Positions 11,045 through 22,828 of a stretch of DNA of 64,000 nucleotides are shown in pieces. Position numbers and translations under genes: made by a program. This DNA is from Symsagittifera roscoffensis (taxonomy: Eukaryota; Xenacoelomorpha; Acoela; Convolutidae), in the NCBI RefSeq assembly GCF_963678635.1, contig NW_026971550.1, forward strand, positions 167,768 through 231,767. The letters are read 5' to 3'. Positions within the stretch are counted from its first letter, which is position 1. Every line of letters starts with the position of its first letter. The notes below the pieces were generated by a model. The model was not told the DNA's origin, searched no databases, and saw only the letters and a program-made list of their open reading frames with translations.

Positions 11045-12397
11045 GAGTGTTTTTATGGCGCTCTTGAGTGTTTTTACGACATCATGACTACGGAGTCGAA
11101 CCCACTTGACACAGCTCCGGGCTACATACCCAATCTAGAGTACCGGTGGTACGGTTCAACGGGAACGTGTAATCCTTCCGGTTGTACCGTGATAGCTTTT
11201 TAAGAAAACTCGAGAAAACATTGGTACGCTCTCCGAACGAGGCTTAGCTAACCGAGTAAAGGGGGTAACTAGAGGGACGAAAAAACGAGCAAAAAACAAA
11301 AAAGTAAACAAAAACCGAAAAAGAATAGAAAAAGGAACAAAACCATAAAACAAAAAAAATCACGGTGACTTTGACACCAGATTAGTTGGATCAAACCTTT
11401 ATATTAATTAAATAGTATACCCATACTGTTTTTATAAGACCGATTGTTTCGATATTTTCAGCAATTTGAAAAGGTGCCCGAGTGTGGGGCGTTGTTAAGG
11501 GTTTTCAGATAGCTTGCAACTTATTTGGACCACTAGGAGACCTAACTGGAAGAGGTGACCAGTCGAGTAGGAAAGTGGTTCACAGGTACTTAGCTGGACC
11601 ATAAGGAGACTTGACTGGAACAAGTGACCAGCAAAGTGGGAAAGTGGTGCTGGTGATCAGGTGCAGTACAAGTCAAGGAGACAACCAGCACGGAATCAGA
11701 GCAACAAGAGAGGACGGGGTGTTCTCGAGTTGGTCAAACGGGTATCGTAATATTATAAGAGATAAGTGTAAAATTGGATAAGCGGGATCTCACTGTTTTG
11801 AGGAACGTTTTTACTCAAGCAGGCCTGGAAACGGGTTCTACGGTTTTCTCTCAAGAGGTTTAGCACCCGGCGCTTAAGGTAATTTTCGGCTTAAGAGGGG
11901 GCTCAAGAGGGGGGAGGTTAGAAGGGGGGCTGGTTAGGTTAGAGGTTGGCGGTTGTGAATTGTAAAAAGGGGGGGCACACTAGAGTAACTAATTGATCGA
12001 CATCGTCGATTTAGTTACATTAGAATCTTACACGCGTTGATCATAAGAAGCGGATAATCAAAATTAAGATCGAATTAAGGCAGGTACCCTGGTCGGATGG
12101 GGTGGGGGGAACGGAAATAGACGGTTTTTGTGATACCCCATAAGATCGCTAGCAGGGGGGAGAAAAACGTGTGGCAATCAGGTACCAGACGTTTTTTCTA
12201 ATAAAAGGTTGACACAAGTCACTTTTGAACTTTAGGTGGGTTCATCTTTCTGTTTTTATTATTTTTTTCTCTGTTTAAATTTTAATGTTTTTGGTAAAAA
12301 AATTTAATCGGTTTTGAACAAACAGGTGATCACAAGACACCCCCGAACAAGTTGGACTTCAACTTGCATCAAAATATTAAAAAAGAGAAAAATACAT
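11045..12397 (+). other. Leader of copy A
   Basis: This noncoding sequence lies between the 5' LTR and the pol remnant and includes a TGTTTTTATGGCGCTCTTGAGTG block just after the LTR. It is the right arm of the inverted repeat with the leader of C. A G-rich run lies near 11897-11980. No gene is visible. Confidence 0.7.
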
Positions 12398-12602
12398 CGA
12401 TCCTGAACACGTGATGTTGGCACTAGCAAAACTGCGGGACTTCATGATCGAAAGAAGAATAACAGAGGTCTCAAATCCGGTCTACGACCCGAACAGGGGC
12501 AAATTGAGCCCAAGGGAACTATATGCTATCCTACACGTGGTCTTCGCGGAAACGGAGATAATGGTACATCTGCACAAGAAATACTACCTGAGTATCGCCT
12601 AA
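12398..12602 (+). pseudogene. Pol C-terminal extension remnant of copy A
   Basis: About 65 codons match the last residues of the B pol ORF. Shared motifs include PVYDPNRG, PRELYA and LHKKYYLSI. The reading frame ends with a stop at the same position as in B. It starts abruptly after leader sequence, showing a deletion join. Conservation of this segment between diverged copies suggests that the pol extension is a functional domain. Its function is unknown. Confidence 0.8.
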
Positions 12603-12735
12603 GTCAGGTACATGGGGGTCCTGAGTTGGGCATAAAGGGATCTCGAGTTAGGTGTTGGGATACAGAACAGGTAAAAGGATCTTAAAGGTGATTGGCATGA
12701 CAATTAAATTTTAAATGATTGATGGTGCTTGAGGC
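12603..12735 (+). other. Short spacer between pol remnant and SGNH ORF in copy A
   Basis: This 133 bp stretch has no gene. It corresponds to the 386 bp spacer at 42077-42462 in B. Confidence 0.6.
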
Positions 12736-15700
12736 ATGGATTGGAGCACGGCACAAAGAGTCAGGAGGGATTGCTTCCATGACGCGGCTTGGGTGGAATA
12801 CCTCACGCAGCCACGTGTACCAGAGGGGGCTGTCCACCTAATCGTAGGGGACAGCCTGCTGCGGGTGCTGACCTGGATTCAATCACATTGGCAAACGGGG
12901 ATCTTGAGTTTCGCTGGAGCTGCGATGCCACAGATATTGGCATCACTTGAGATGCTAGGGATGGCGAGAGTATATACGGTGACTCTAATGATTGGGACGA
13001 ATGACGTGTCCAGGGGGGAGTCCAGGAAGGTGATGAAGCCACATGACAAGATGAGCTGCATCCTTGAGGAATTGCGGATTCAAATGGATCCTGCCATTCT
13101 CACGGTGTGTACCATTCCCTACAACATGAAGGCGGACCAACACGCGATGGAAATGAACACGAAGGTGCGAAAACTGAACGAAATAATCAGGCAAATACAT
13201 CAAAGGAGTGTCCTTCCCGTTGGATTACTGGACGTAGCCGAGCAGATGGAGCGATCTATTTTCCCCGACGATGAATCCTCAGACGGGATCCACTTTGACA
13301 GGCCTAGGGGAGTGGAATGGTTGAATGATGTCTTCCAAAGGCACATAAGCGCGTTGGAGGCAGAATTGCTGGAGACGGCCCAATTCACTTTCGGGCCACC
13401 TCCAAATCCACCTTTCTTTAACTCAAGAACTTTATCCAGTCGCCTGGGAGCGACGGCCGATTCTAGAGACAGCTCGAGGAGCAGCCGGACCAGATTACCA
13501 GGTGCCGCACCAATGGAGGCCGAGGAGGCAACGTCATCAACACGTCAGAGTTCGGTAGTATCCTCGGTGGTAGTGGTGGAGAGCAAGAGGTTGGAGAGAC
13601 CGGCGGAGACCAGTCGGTCGAGATATCTGGAGAAAATAAAGGAGTTGGACCTGGAACTCGGAGGGTGCAGTTCACCTGATTGTAGGGGACAGCCTGATAC
13701 GGGTGCTGACCCAGATCCAGTCACAATGGCAGACTGGAGTCTTGAGTTTCGCTGGAGCCGCAACGCCGCAGATGTTGGCATCACTCGAGATGCTAGGGAT
13801 GGCAAGAATGTATACAGTGACTCTAATGATGGGGACAATGACTTGTCCAGAGGGGAGTCAAGAAAAGTGATGAGGCTACATGTTAAAAAGAGCTGCATTC
13901 TGGAGGAGTTGCGGATTCAGATGGATCCCGCCATACTCACGATTTGCACCATCCCTTATAACATGAAGGACGACCAACTTTCGAAGGAAATGAATGAGAA
14001 AGTGCGGAACCTGAGCAAAATAATCAGGCAGATACATAAGAGGAGTGTCCTTCCCGTCAGATTGTTGGACGTAGCAGACCAGATGGAGCGATCCTTCCCT
14101 GAGGATGCGTCTTCAGACGGAATCCATTTTGACAGACCTAGGGGTGTGGAATGGTTGAATGATGTCTTCCAAAGGCACATAAGCGCGTTGGAGGCAGAAT
14201 TGCTGGAGACGGCCCAATTCACATTCGGGCCACCTCCAAATCCACCTTTCTTTAACTCAAGAACTTTATCCAGTCGCCTGGGAGCGACGGCCGATTCTAG
14301 AGACAGCTCGAGGAGCAGCCGGACCAGATTACCAGGTGCCGCACCAATGGAGGCCGAGGAGGCAACGTCATCAACACGTCAGAGTTCGGTAGTATCCTCG
14401 GTGGTAGTGGTGGAGAGCAAGAGGGTGGAGAGACCGGCGGAGACCAGTCGGTCGAGATATCTGGAGAAAATAAAGGAGTTGGACCTGGAACTCGGAGGGT
14501 GCAGTTCACCTGATTGTAGGGGACAGCCTGAAACGGGTGCTGACCCAGATCCAGTCACAATGGCAGACTGGAGTCTTGAGTTTCGCTGGAGCCGCAACGC
14601 CGCAGATGTTGGCATCACTCGAGATACTAGGGATGGCAAGAATGTATACAGTGACTCTAATGATGGGGACAATGACTTGTCCAGAGGCGAGTCAAGAAAA
14701 GTGATGAGGCTACATGATAAAAAGAGCTGCATTCTGGAGGAGTTGCGGATTCAGATGGATCCCGCCATACTCACGATTTGCACCATCCCTTATAACATGA
14801 AGGCCGACCAACTTTCGAAGGAAATGAATGAGAAAGTGCGGAACCTGAGCAAAATAATCAGGCAGATACATAAGAGGAGTGTCCTTCCCGTCAGATTGTT
14901 GGACGTAGCAGACCAGATGGAGCGATCCTTCCCTGAGGATGCGTCTTCAGACGGAATCCATTTTGACAGACCTAGGGGTGTGGAGTTGTTGAACAACGTT
15001 TTCCAGAGGCACATAAGTGCGCTGGAGGTAGATCTGCTTGAAACAGCCCAATTCACATTCGGTCTACCCCCAAATCCCCCTTTCCTTGCCACAAGACCCC
15101 TGTCCAGTCGCCTGGGAGCAAGAGTCGACTCAAGAGACAGCTCGAGGAGCAGCCGGACCAGATTACCGGGTTCCACACCGATGGAAGCCGAGGAAGCAGA
15201 GTCATCGACGCCCCAAAGTTCAGTGGTATCCTCAGTGGTGGTGGAAGATAACAAGAGAGTGGAGAGACCAGCGGAGACAAGCCGAACACGATATCTGGAG
15301 AAGGTAAAGGAGCTGGACTTGGAAGACCTGGAATGCAGACAAGAGTTGGCGGAAGCTTTGGGTCTCGAGCGAGTGTCACATGAAGACTTGAGTAGACACC
15401 AGTGCGTGGACTGGTTGAAGGCTCACGAGACGCATTTCTCAAGAGCGAAAAAAATGGAGACGGCGGATCTGACTGGGATTTCCACAAAATTGGTCATGGG
15501 ACCTATCAACTACAGGCCTCTCAAGTTGCTGGGGAGTCCGGGACTAATAGTGAAGCCCCCCAAACATCGAACGAGCATTGCCAGAATCAGGTTGGCAACT
15601 CCAGCACAGTTGAGGGTGGTGGACAAACTGTTGGACCCAAGGGAAATGGAACTGCTGGATGCCGCTTATGAAGGCACGAGGTTGGCGGCGATCCTAGATA

Positions 15701-15780
15701 CGGGAAAACCTGCGGGAACACCCAATTGGCCAAGACCTTGGCAGTTTACGACAGAGCAGATCCAGCTGCTGCAAGGGTGA
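12736..15780 (+). CDS. SGNH/GDSL hydrolase-like ORF with internal triplication (copy A ORF3)
   Basis: The ORF of 1,014 codons starts at ATG 12736. The first unit carries the three SGNH hydrolase blocks: GDSLLRVL (nucleophile Ser), GTNDVSRG and DGIHFD (Asp-His). The family removes acyl groups from lipids, glycans or sialic acid. Units two and three (13661-14494 and 14495 to about 15325) repeat the central and C-terminal parts. In them the block I-III segment is read in another frame, so they lack GDS and GTND but keep DGIHFD. The C-terminal region matches the start of B's giant ORF, so here ORF3 and the start of ORF4 are in one frame. The frame is lost at 15726-15780, where the next ORF overlaps. 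Expression is uncertain. Confidence 0.75.
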   Translation: MDWSTAQRVRRDCFHDAAWVEYLTQPRVPEGAVHLIVGDSLLRVLTWIQSHWQTGILSFAGAAMPQILASLEMLGMARVYTVTLMIGTNDVSRGESRKVMKPHDKMSCILEELRIQMDPAILTVCTIPYNMKADQHAMEMNTKVRKLNEIIRQIHQRSVLPVGLLDVAEQMERSIFPDDESSDGIHFDRPRGVEWLNDVFQRHISALEAELLETAQFTFGPPPNPPFFNSRTLSSRLGATADSRDSSRSSRTRLPGAAPMEAEEATSSTRQSSVVSSVVVVESKRLERPAETSRSRYLEKIKELDLELGGCSSPDCRGQPDTGADPDPVTMADWSLEFRWSRNAADVGITRDARDGKNVYSDSNDGDNDLSRGESRKVMRLHVKKSCILEELRIQMDPAILTICTIPYNMKDDQLSKEMNEKVRNLSKIIRQIHKRSVLPVRLLDVADQMERSFPEDASSDGIHFDRPRGVEWLNDVFQRHISALEAELLETAQFTFGPPPNPPFFNSRTLSSRLGATADSRDSSRSSRTRLPGAAPMEAEEATSSTRQSSVVSSVVVVESKRVERPAETSRSRYLEKIKELDLELGGCSSPDCRGQPETGADPDPVTMADWSLEFRWSRNAADVGITRDTRDGKNVYSDSNDGDNDLSRGESRKVMRLHDKKSCILEELRIQMDPAILTICTIPYNMKADQLSKEMNEKVRNLSKIIRQIHKRSVLPVRLLDVADQMERSFPEDASSDGIHFDRPRGVELLNNVFQRHISALEVDLLETAQFTFGLPPNPPFLATRPLSSRLGARVDSRDSSRSSRTRLPGSTPMEAEEAESSTPQSSVVSSVVVEDNKRVERPAETSRTRYLEKVKELDLEDLECRQELAEALGLERVSHEDLSRHQCVDWLKAHETHFSRAKKMETADLTGISTKLVMGPINYRPLKLLGSPGLIVKPPKHRTSIARIRLATPAQLRVVDKLLDPREMELLDAAYEGTRLAAILDTGKPAGTPNWPRPWQFTTEQIQLLQG
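12823..15325 (+). repeat. Three tandem units of about 834-838 bp inside the SGNH ORF
   Basis: Units start at 12823, 13661 and 14495 (spacings 838 and 834 bp). Units 2 and 3 are nearly identical in their first two thirds. Units 1 and 2 are nearly identical in their last third. This mosaic suggests unequal exchange or gene conversion. Relative to unit 1, units 2 and 3 lack one base in the GTND codons (ACGAAT reads ACAAT) and lack one Ile codon. Confidence 0.88.
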
Positions 15781-16817
15781 TCATCGTAGCGGGATCGGAC
15801 TTCGAGGGAACGTCTCCCAAGTTGTTCTGGCCGGAGACTTTGATATACTCACTGCCAGGAGCTGAGCAGAACCAAATGTTAACCTTGGTGGTAGCAATAA
15901 AATTGGAGATGCCTTGCGAGCCCGAGCTACTACTGTTTGCGGGAATGAATGACCACCTGCATGCGACTGGGTTTCTTGAGCAGCTCAAGGGCGATGAACC
16001 GGCGCCAAAGAGAATCTGGGAAGCTATCCAGACGTTATTTGCAGCGATGAATGAGGTACAGGAGAACGTTACCTCGCGGTTTGGTTCCAAGACAAGAGTG
16101 GTGTTCACGACGTCCCCCGGGTACGCGAGCATGCCTCCCGCTCTGCAATTTGTGTATGCGGTCTTGATCTTAATAGCCGAGGGGAATGAATGGCGGATCC
16201 TGATGGAAGTTCCCAATCGGGAGTTGGAACCGACGAACTTGAGGCTTCGCAAGTCAGAACTGGCGGCGGCGTGGGCGGATGTGTTCCACGCGTTGAGGGG
16301 TTTCTACGAGTTAGCAGATATCCTCATTGTATTGGACGAGGTCCTCTTGCTGGAGATATCGAACTTCGCCAGACAACTCAATTTCAGTCCGGTTATAGGG
16401 GACGATCATCCAATAATAACTCACCTGACGGCCAGCCTGTGGTTTCGAAGCATGGACTTGACTATCACAAGCTCCACCAGTAAGTCTAGAGGACCGAGCA
16501 ATGAAAGAAAGAACGTAGCTGCAACAGAGAAGCAACTGGAGTCGCTGGTGTATCGGCTGACACAAGAAAGAGGCAGGTGGCCATTCCTGACACCAAGGTT
16601 GGAAAACGCTACGGAGAAGACGAAGGAGAATGCCCCACCTCTTGTGAAGCAAATCTGGAGTTTTCTTGAGGAGCAGCTGGAAGTGGCCGAGAAAAGGGAA
16701 ATGACGGTCTCCAGGTTCGTCACAGCTGCCAACGAGGTCACAATTGGAGGATTCTGGAGGGAGCACGCAAAGGGTGAGCTGAAGACGAGGAGGATCACAA
16801 GATTCTTGAGTTCTTGA
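15726..16817 (+). pseudogene. Giant ORF4 of copy A, segment a (degenerate SGNH-like domain)
   Basis: This segment aligns with residues of about 165-520 of the B giant ORF. It contains an SGNH-like fold signature with substitutions: AGSDF where GDS is expected, FAGMNDHLH as the G-x-N-D block, and DDHPIITHL as a possible Asp/His block. It overlaps the preceding ORF in another frame and the next segment by 4 nt in a third frame. In B the same region is continuous, so these are frameshifts in A. Function unknown. Confidence 0.72.
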
Positions 16818-19636
16818 GTCCTTGTTGGGGAAAGGAGTTCATGGCTGGAGTGTTTGGTGCAAAGGAGACCATCTTTGGAGCCTTTGTACAAGAAATCCTG
16901 AGCATGCCCATCAGCCTGTTGTTGGCACTGTACCTGGTTTACCCGAGGTACCTATTCAATATGGGTCCAGCGTACATGTTCAGTCGGGGTGTGGAAACAC
17001 TCCGGATTGACGGGTATCTGGCACTGGTGCTCCTGACCCATGGTGAACTGGTGTCATTTCATCGACTAACGAAATATGGGGAGCCCCACTCGAGCATTGA
17101 CACCTATTCATATAAGTGTGCTGCAGGGCTAAAGACGCTGCTAGTGGAATACCTCCTGATGCAGAACCGACACATGACTGGTGAGGAAAAGAATCCAAAG
17201 ACGAGAGTCGAATGGAGGAAAGTGAATGGGGGCATGCCTCTGTTGACAGACCTGTGCCTGGCGATGAGATCGGACCAAATGGGGATAATCCGGGGACTGG
17301 AGGAGGTCGTAACCTGCATTTATGGACCGGCCGTGACATACGCGTTTCCAGATCCTCTGGTGACAGCTTATCGCAACTCCGTGACACACTTGAGCCTCAT
17401 AAGTATACTGGATGGGACGACACTCAACTGGTGTCAGCAAGAGGTGCTGAGGGCACAAATGAGCAACACGGTACTCTTCGGAAAAGTGAAAGATCAAGAA
17501 TTGATGGTGTACAATTTCCGAGGACAACTGCAGTGTAGGATGGGAGGTAAACGCGAGGGTCCCATCGAAACTTACCCCAAATTCTGGAACCTAAATCCCC
17601 TGACGGCGAGTGGACAAGAGGTCTTGAGAATTCCCGCGTGGAAGAAGAGCTTCGAGTTGGTGAAGAGGGAGCTAGAGGCAATACTGGAGAAGGAAATCTT
17701 GCCAACAACCATTCCAGAGTTCCCAACGGTAAGGAGAATGACCCTGGGAATGAACATTTCACTGGTGGTCCCGTCCCTGTTCGCGAGAGCAGCGGCGGAA
17801 GGGCAGCAGAGGGAATTCACCGATGGCTGGGATCCCCTATTCATCGGCTACACTGCAGCGGTCTATTTTCACACCTGTGACATAAAATTAAACTCCTGGA
17901 CGACCCAAGCGAAGAAGATGAAAGGCTCATTGCCCCCAAAATTCGAGATACGAGAGGTCTTGAGAAAGCTTGAGCGGGCGGGTTTGGAGAACATGTTGCC
18001 CGTGTGGGACGATGGCAGGATGATCGTGGAAGAAGGACACATTGCACTAAAGAACGAGATGAAGTTTGCCACGAGAAGATCCCGGGCACCTTACGGACTG
18101 GAGCAGGTGGAGATGAGACAGGAGGGGAAGAAGCTGGATGCAGCAGGCCCGTTGTATGTGGCTCTGACGGAATACAAGAAACCTGATCTGACGACACCAT
18201 CACCCTTGTCGGTGGGCACCCCTGGAGATAAAAGAAGCGGCCCTGTAGAAGATCGATTCAGGAGGATCCTTGAGAGGAGAAGAGTCGAATCAGGAGAAGA
18301 AAGCATGGATAAGACTCTCAGCGAGGCAGGGGAGGATATGGAAGTGGGGAAAACGCCCGAACCAAAACAATCAGAGGAGGAATTCACCACTCAAGAGCTG
18401 TTGAAGGACCTGAGCGGAGAAAATTGGGCAGACACTCCCACACCACCTCTGACCTCATCTCCCCGTAAAAATCTAGAGTTGCCATTGATGGGTGAGACTT
18501 CTAGTATGGGAATGATTTTCTTGAGCGCAGAAGAAAGGGAGAAGAATACCTTCGAGGGAAACAAGACCATGTTCCTAGGCACTCTGGAGGAGGACGCATG
18601 GCGAGAATTCTTGAGCGAGTTCAATCGAGAAGTGGATGGCGAGATCACACTGGATGATTTCAAGGAAGAACTGTGGGACACAGTGGTGAAGTTCGGAGAG
18701 CCTGTCCTGATGGGGACGGGTCTGGAGGAGAAAGCTAGAGGAGAACTGCTGAGCAAGATGGTCGAGTTGAGAAAGGCATCACGGAAGACCAAAGAAGACG
18801 AATGTAAAGACAGCTCTACTCTGAAACAAAAAATTGTCAATAAAATAATTGAAAGTGTAAGGGGGGATAAGGTCGAAACTAGTAATATAATTAAAAGTAC
18901 TAATATCCTTAAGGCTCGAGTAGGGGGGAGGCAAGAGTTGGAAGGGTTGGATGGAGACAAAGAGGTCGAATCAGTGATGATAGTGACGACGCCCCCAAGC
19001 AAAGGTATGAAGTCTCGAAAGAGGAAACGGGAGGTAGAGGAGTTGAGCAGCACGTTGGCGGATGCTGTCTCTGGGAAGAACTTGAGGGAGACTGCCCCCT
19101 TGATCCTAGCGCGATGGAAGACAGCAGCCTACAAGAGTAGCTACGAGCCGAGGAAACTGCTCGACGTAGAAAAAGAGATGGAGATCCCCACCAGCTCAAC
19201 AACGGAAGAAGACTTCAAGCCTCAGAGGATAAAAATGAAGCGAGGTTCGACGAGCGGGCAGACCTGGGAAGTGGACGTCGGCAAAGAATGGGTCTCGAAT
19301 GATCACCAGGCTACTGGGAAGCAAGTGACTAACGATCCTCTCGAGAAGAATAAAACGAGGAACACCTCCCGACCGTGGTGGGTGGCCCTGGAAACATTAA
19401 AGGAATTGGAAGACTGCCTAAAGAAACTCGACAGTGGAGTGTCACGCAAACGACGCAACTGGGCTACCCAGCAGAAGGCTGATATTAACAAATTGGAATT
19501 GGGGGGCCATCTGAGGAGAACTTGGCAGAACTTGTTGAGGGGTTATTTTGAAGAAGCGAAGAGGACATCCTCATCGGCTTCGCCATTGATGGCAAATCCC
19601 TTTGTTAGAACAGCAGGACAATTGATGTTCGCGTAG
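16814..19636 (+). pseudogene. Giant ORF4 of copy A, segment b
   Basis: This is the middle part of the large protein of unknown function. It shares strong blocks with B, such as GGMPLLTDL, YGPAVTYAFPD and LNWCQQ, in the same order. A charged, probably disordered stretch follows (about 18280-19350). The segment ends at an in-frame TAG (19634-19636) where B has TGG (Trp), so it is a nonsense mutation; the same frame continues at 19643. I recognise no known domain. Confidence 0.72.
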
Positions 19637-19642
19637 AGCCTG

Positions 19643-21736
19643 GTGGGGATAGAGTTGGAAACGCTGACCTCGCACGACAAGCTGAAGTTTGGTGGAAAAA
19701 GTCTAGAAATATATCAGGCATTGATGCAACACGTGGCTAGGGATAACTCAGGCTTGAGCCTGGCAAGGAGGAGAGACGCTACTTGTTTCTTGAGGTGGAT
19801 AATGTCGGTGATGACTGACAGCACCATCCTAGCATGCCAGCAAAGAGCAACTGGGAGCAAAGCAATGGAAAGGAGAGTCTCAGCAGTCGTCTTGAATGTA
19901 TACCAGAGTACTGGGATAGAAAAGGAGGATGGTTCCAGGCAGTCTCTAGAGATCCACAGGAAGTTAGATGAGATACGGAGATTCTACAACAAGAAGTTCG
20001 AGGAGAAACACGACGTGCACCGTAACTTGGCCTCGTCAGGAGGGTACTTGAAACCCAATAAGAAGGGAGAGTACCAGTATGTGTCTGGAGTGATGGGGAT
20101 GGCGTACAACCCTTTCCTGGACTCGGAAGCCGGAGGTGCTCACAGAATTCGAGGTGGCGGAGCTACTAAAGTTCTGGATAGAGAAGATAGTGGATATAGA
20201 TACTGGAGAGAGAGAGAGAGACCTAGCTTAGGTTTGATTCTCGAGAAGACACCAGAGGTGATAAGTGTGCCGCGCTCAAGTAAAAAAGTCGAACTGAAGA
20301 TGGGTAACGGGAATGGCATGTTGGTCACGAATCTGGGAGTGGTGTGGAAATTGCTGAGGCCCTCCTGGTGTCCACATCCCCATGCGAGCCTGATCAAGGA
20401 AGTCACGGAGCGAGTGAGATTAGCACCAGCGGAGGACGAAGATCTGGCGACATTGAGCATAGTGCACAGACTGATCCTGCCTCAGGTGAAGGAGTCAAGT
20501 GACACGACGAGTAGACTAGGGTCGGTGAAGAAAATGGAGCCGGGCAGTTGTCTTGATTCGACGTGTGGAAATGGCGAGCACACCTGTGATGGACGGTCAT
20601 CCGTCAGGATACAGTCCTTCCAGAAAGAAGATCTAGTCACCTGGTTTGAAGACATTACCGAAAGGGAGAAGAGTGAAATACAGATCGTCGCTGAGTGTTA
20701 CGCGAGTACCACGGTGAACCTAGCAACAGCTCTGGGATTCTTCTCGAGAATGTGCAGTCTCCAGTCACTGGAGAGGCCAGAGTCAGAACACCACTTGGTG
20801 ACCGCGTTGAGTGTGGAGTCATGGCCGGGGGTGTTGCAGGTAACCCAGAAACACATCAATAGCTGGAAGGTTGGACTTGAAGCGGAAATGGGATTTCCCA
20901 TGAGCGAAGCCTATGGTCTGCCTCTAAATGCGAAGTCCTTAGTGGGGTCAGTGATGGCCAACCTAAGTGGCAGCCACTATCCATTGCACATGGCAATGGT
21001 GGAGGTATCCAGCCAAAGGGTATTGATAGACAAAGCCTTCTCAGTGCCCAAGTGCGTAAGACTGGCTCGGATGTCGCATCACTCACACAGGCTGTTGAGG
21101 AAAATCCGAGGGACAGTGCCGAAAGAACAGAGGGACGACTTGAGTGAAATCTGGGGGGAAGAACTTTTGGGTTTGGAAGGTGAAAACACAAGTGACCACG
21201 AGAGACAAGACGTGATCGGAAAACCTACGGGTGGTGCTGCAAACCTGGAACAGAACGACGCGACACACGAGAAAATGATGGAACTTGAGCCTCTCCTAGA
21301 AGCCCCGGGAGAACGCAATCTTAGGAGCATCGACCTCACACATGGGGAATGTCCATGCCACTGTCTGGCACAAACAGTGTGGTACCCGGATCACGCGAAT
21401 CTCTGCCTGATCTGGGATGTGGAGGAAATCAGGTCGTTAGGACTGCCCGATCATCAGCAGAAGGTGACCATCTTGGTGGCGAGAACGATGCTGGCTCTAC
21501 GATGGATTGAAGAAAACGTAACGAAGTATCGGGAATCGAAGACGCCAACGGCAGAGTCGATTTACGCGATAGATTACAGCAGGAGACTTGAGTTGTTTGA
21601 GACTGCATGCAAGGTATTCGCCATACCAATGGAAGTCAGACACGTATGGAGCCGCTTAAGGTTCTTTCCTTGGTTTCGAGCGACGTTGACGTCCTGGTTA
21701 TACATGATAACGAAGGATCATATGAGGAAATATTAG
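19643..21736 (+). pseudogene. Giant ORF4 of copy A, segment c
   Basis: This segment is in the same frame as segment b and aligns with the last third of B's ORF4. Conserved blocks are LRPSWCPHPHA, PGSCLDSTCGNGEHTC (a Cys/His cluster that could bind metal), AFSVPKCVRLARMS and CHCLAQTVWYP. It ends at a frameshift near 21736. Its function is unknown, but the conserved Cys and His positions argue for a folded domain kept by selection before decay. Confidence 0.74.
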
Positions 21737-21781
21737 AAGGAATATCGACAGTTCCAGGCCAAGATAGGACCGGAGGCTATC

Positions 21782-22135
21782 ATGAGACCTCTGCCGACCC
21801 ATCGAAATGCGATCACGACGGGGTGGAAAAAAGTTGGGAGAGTGTCCAGAAACAACACCAAGGCGAGAGAGTCGATACTAGAGGAAGACTTGGCGAAGAA
21901 CGTGAGCCTGAGTCTGCACAATTCCTTCTGTTTGAACCAAGAGTCGAGGGTGAAGAGTTTGCCCAATCAAGCGAAGAGATTGCAGGAGCAAAGGGAATGG
22001 ATGCGGTCCTATGAACAGCTGAAAGCCTGGGAAGAGATCGTGATTAGCTCCGATGACGAAGAGGCACTATTGAAGCAGATCATGGTGTCAAATGCATCTG
22101 GGTCTGGTACCTCGAAGGCGAAGAACGCGAGGTGA
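21782..22135 (+). pseudogene. Giant ORF4 of copy A, C-terminal segment d
   Basis: This segment matches 51146-51480 of B (shared THRNA, EEDL, NVSLSLHNSFC). It is in a different frame from segment c, so the C-terminus is detached by a frameshift. It is acidic near the end (SSDDEEALLKQ). B's corresponding segment is also separated from its main ORF, but there by an inverted duplication. Confidence 0.7.
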
Positions 22136-22816
22136 GCAGGTGGCTCAGTGGGGAATTCTAGATTCTTGAGTATTGAGAGGGAAGGAAAGGTGGCTTGGTG
22201 GTGAACTTGGATGAAATCTAGGTTCACGAAAAAGAAATTTTAACAAATGAGATATTGTTATTAATATATTATATCTATTATATAAATCAAAATGCTGCAT
22301 GACAATTTCCTGATTGAATAGTACAAAAGAAATTTTAAAATACTACCCTAAAAAGCGAAAATTCACAGGTGCAGGTGTGTGCAGATTTTGATTGCTGTTT
22401 AGCGATAGTGTGAAAATTTTACATGGTTGTGAATTTTGGGGTGTAGATAAACTTAAGTCTGCTGCAAACTTCTGTAAATGACCACTGGCACTGTATCTTG
22501 AGTAACACTCGGGTTTCTGGGGACCAATGACAACCCTAGTGGCTCACTACTTACCTGCAAAAAGAATGGTCACTTTAATGTCAATAATGATGACTCATTT
22601 TGCAGTTTGTTCAATTTTATTATACATAGCTTCACAGAGTCCCGAACCACCCCTGTATTGTGAAAGTTCTGCGGGTATTGTCATCGTAGTTCTCTGGATG
22701 ATCCACGCGACGACCGATTTTATACCTTTGCTTCATCGTGTTACCGCCTGAACGAAATGGACTCCAAAAACCCCGGGGCGCTCTTGTGGGGCACGCGATG
22801 AGGATATCGATCTTGA
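22136..22816 (+). other. 3' noncoding region of copy A
   Basis: This AT-rich stretch between the last ORF and the polypurine tract contains no gene I can support. Confidence 0.6.
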
Positions 22817-22828
22817 GTCCGGGGAGTA
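22817..22828 (+). promoter_or_regulatory. Polypurine tract of copy A (GTCCGGGGAGTA)
   Basis: It sits immediately before the 3' LTR start TGTGCCAGTCG. The identical 12-mer precedes the 3' LTR of B at 52295-52306. In LTR elements this tract primes plus-strand DNA synthesis. Confidence 0.8.

Larger units (their letters stand above)
8540..12395. repeat. Large diverged inverted repeat from head-to-head LTR fusion
   Basis: The left arm (about 8540-10240) is the reverse complement of the right arm (about 10690-12390), with many mismatches. Examples are AAACAGGGTCGGAACC near 10180 against GTTCCGACCCTGTTT near 10778, and the C-rich run near 9050 against the G-rich run near 11900. The arms are the LTR-plus-leader regions of copies C and A in opposite orientations. 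The 400 bp between them is extra U3 sequence from C. The junction lies within 10631-10640. Confidence 0.82.
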
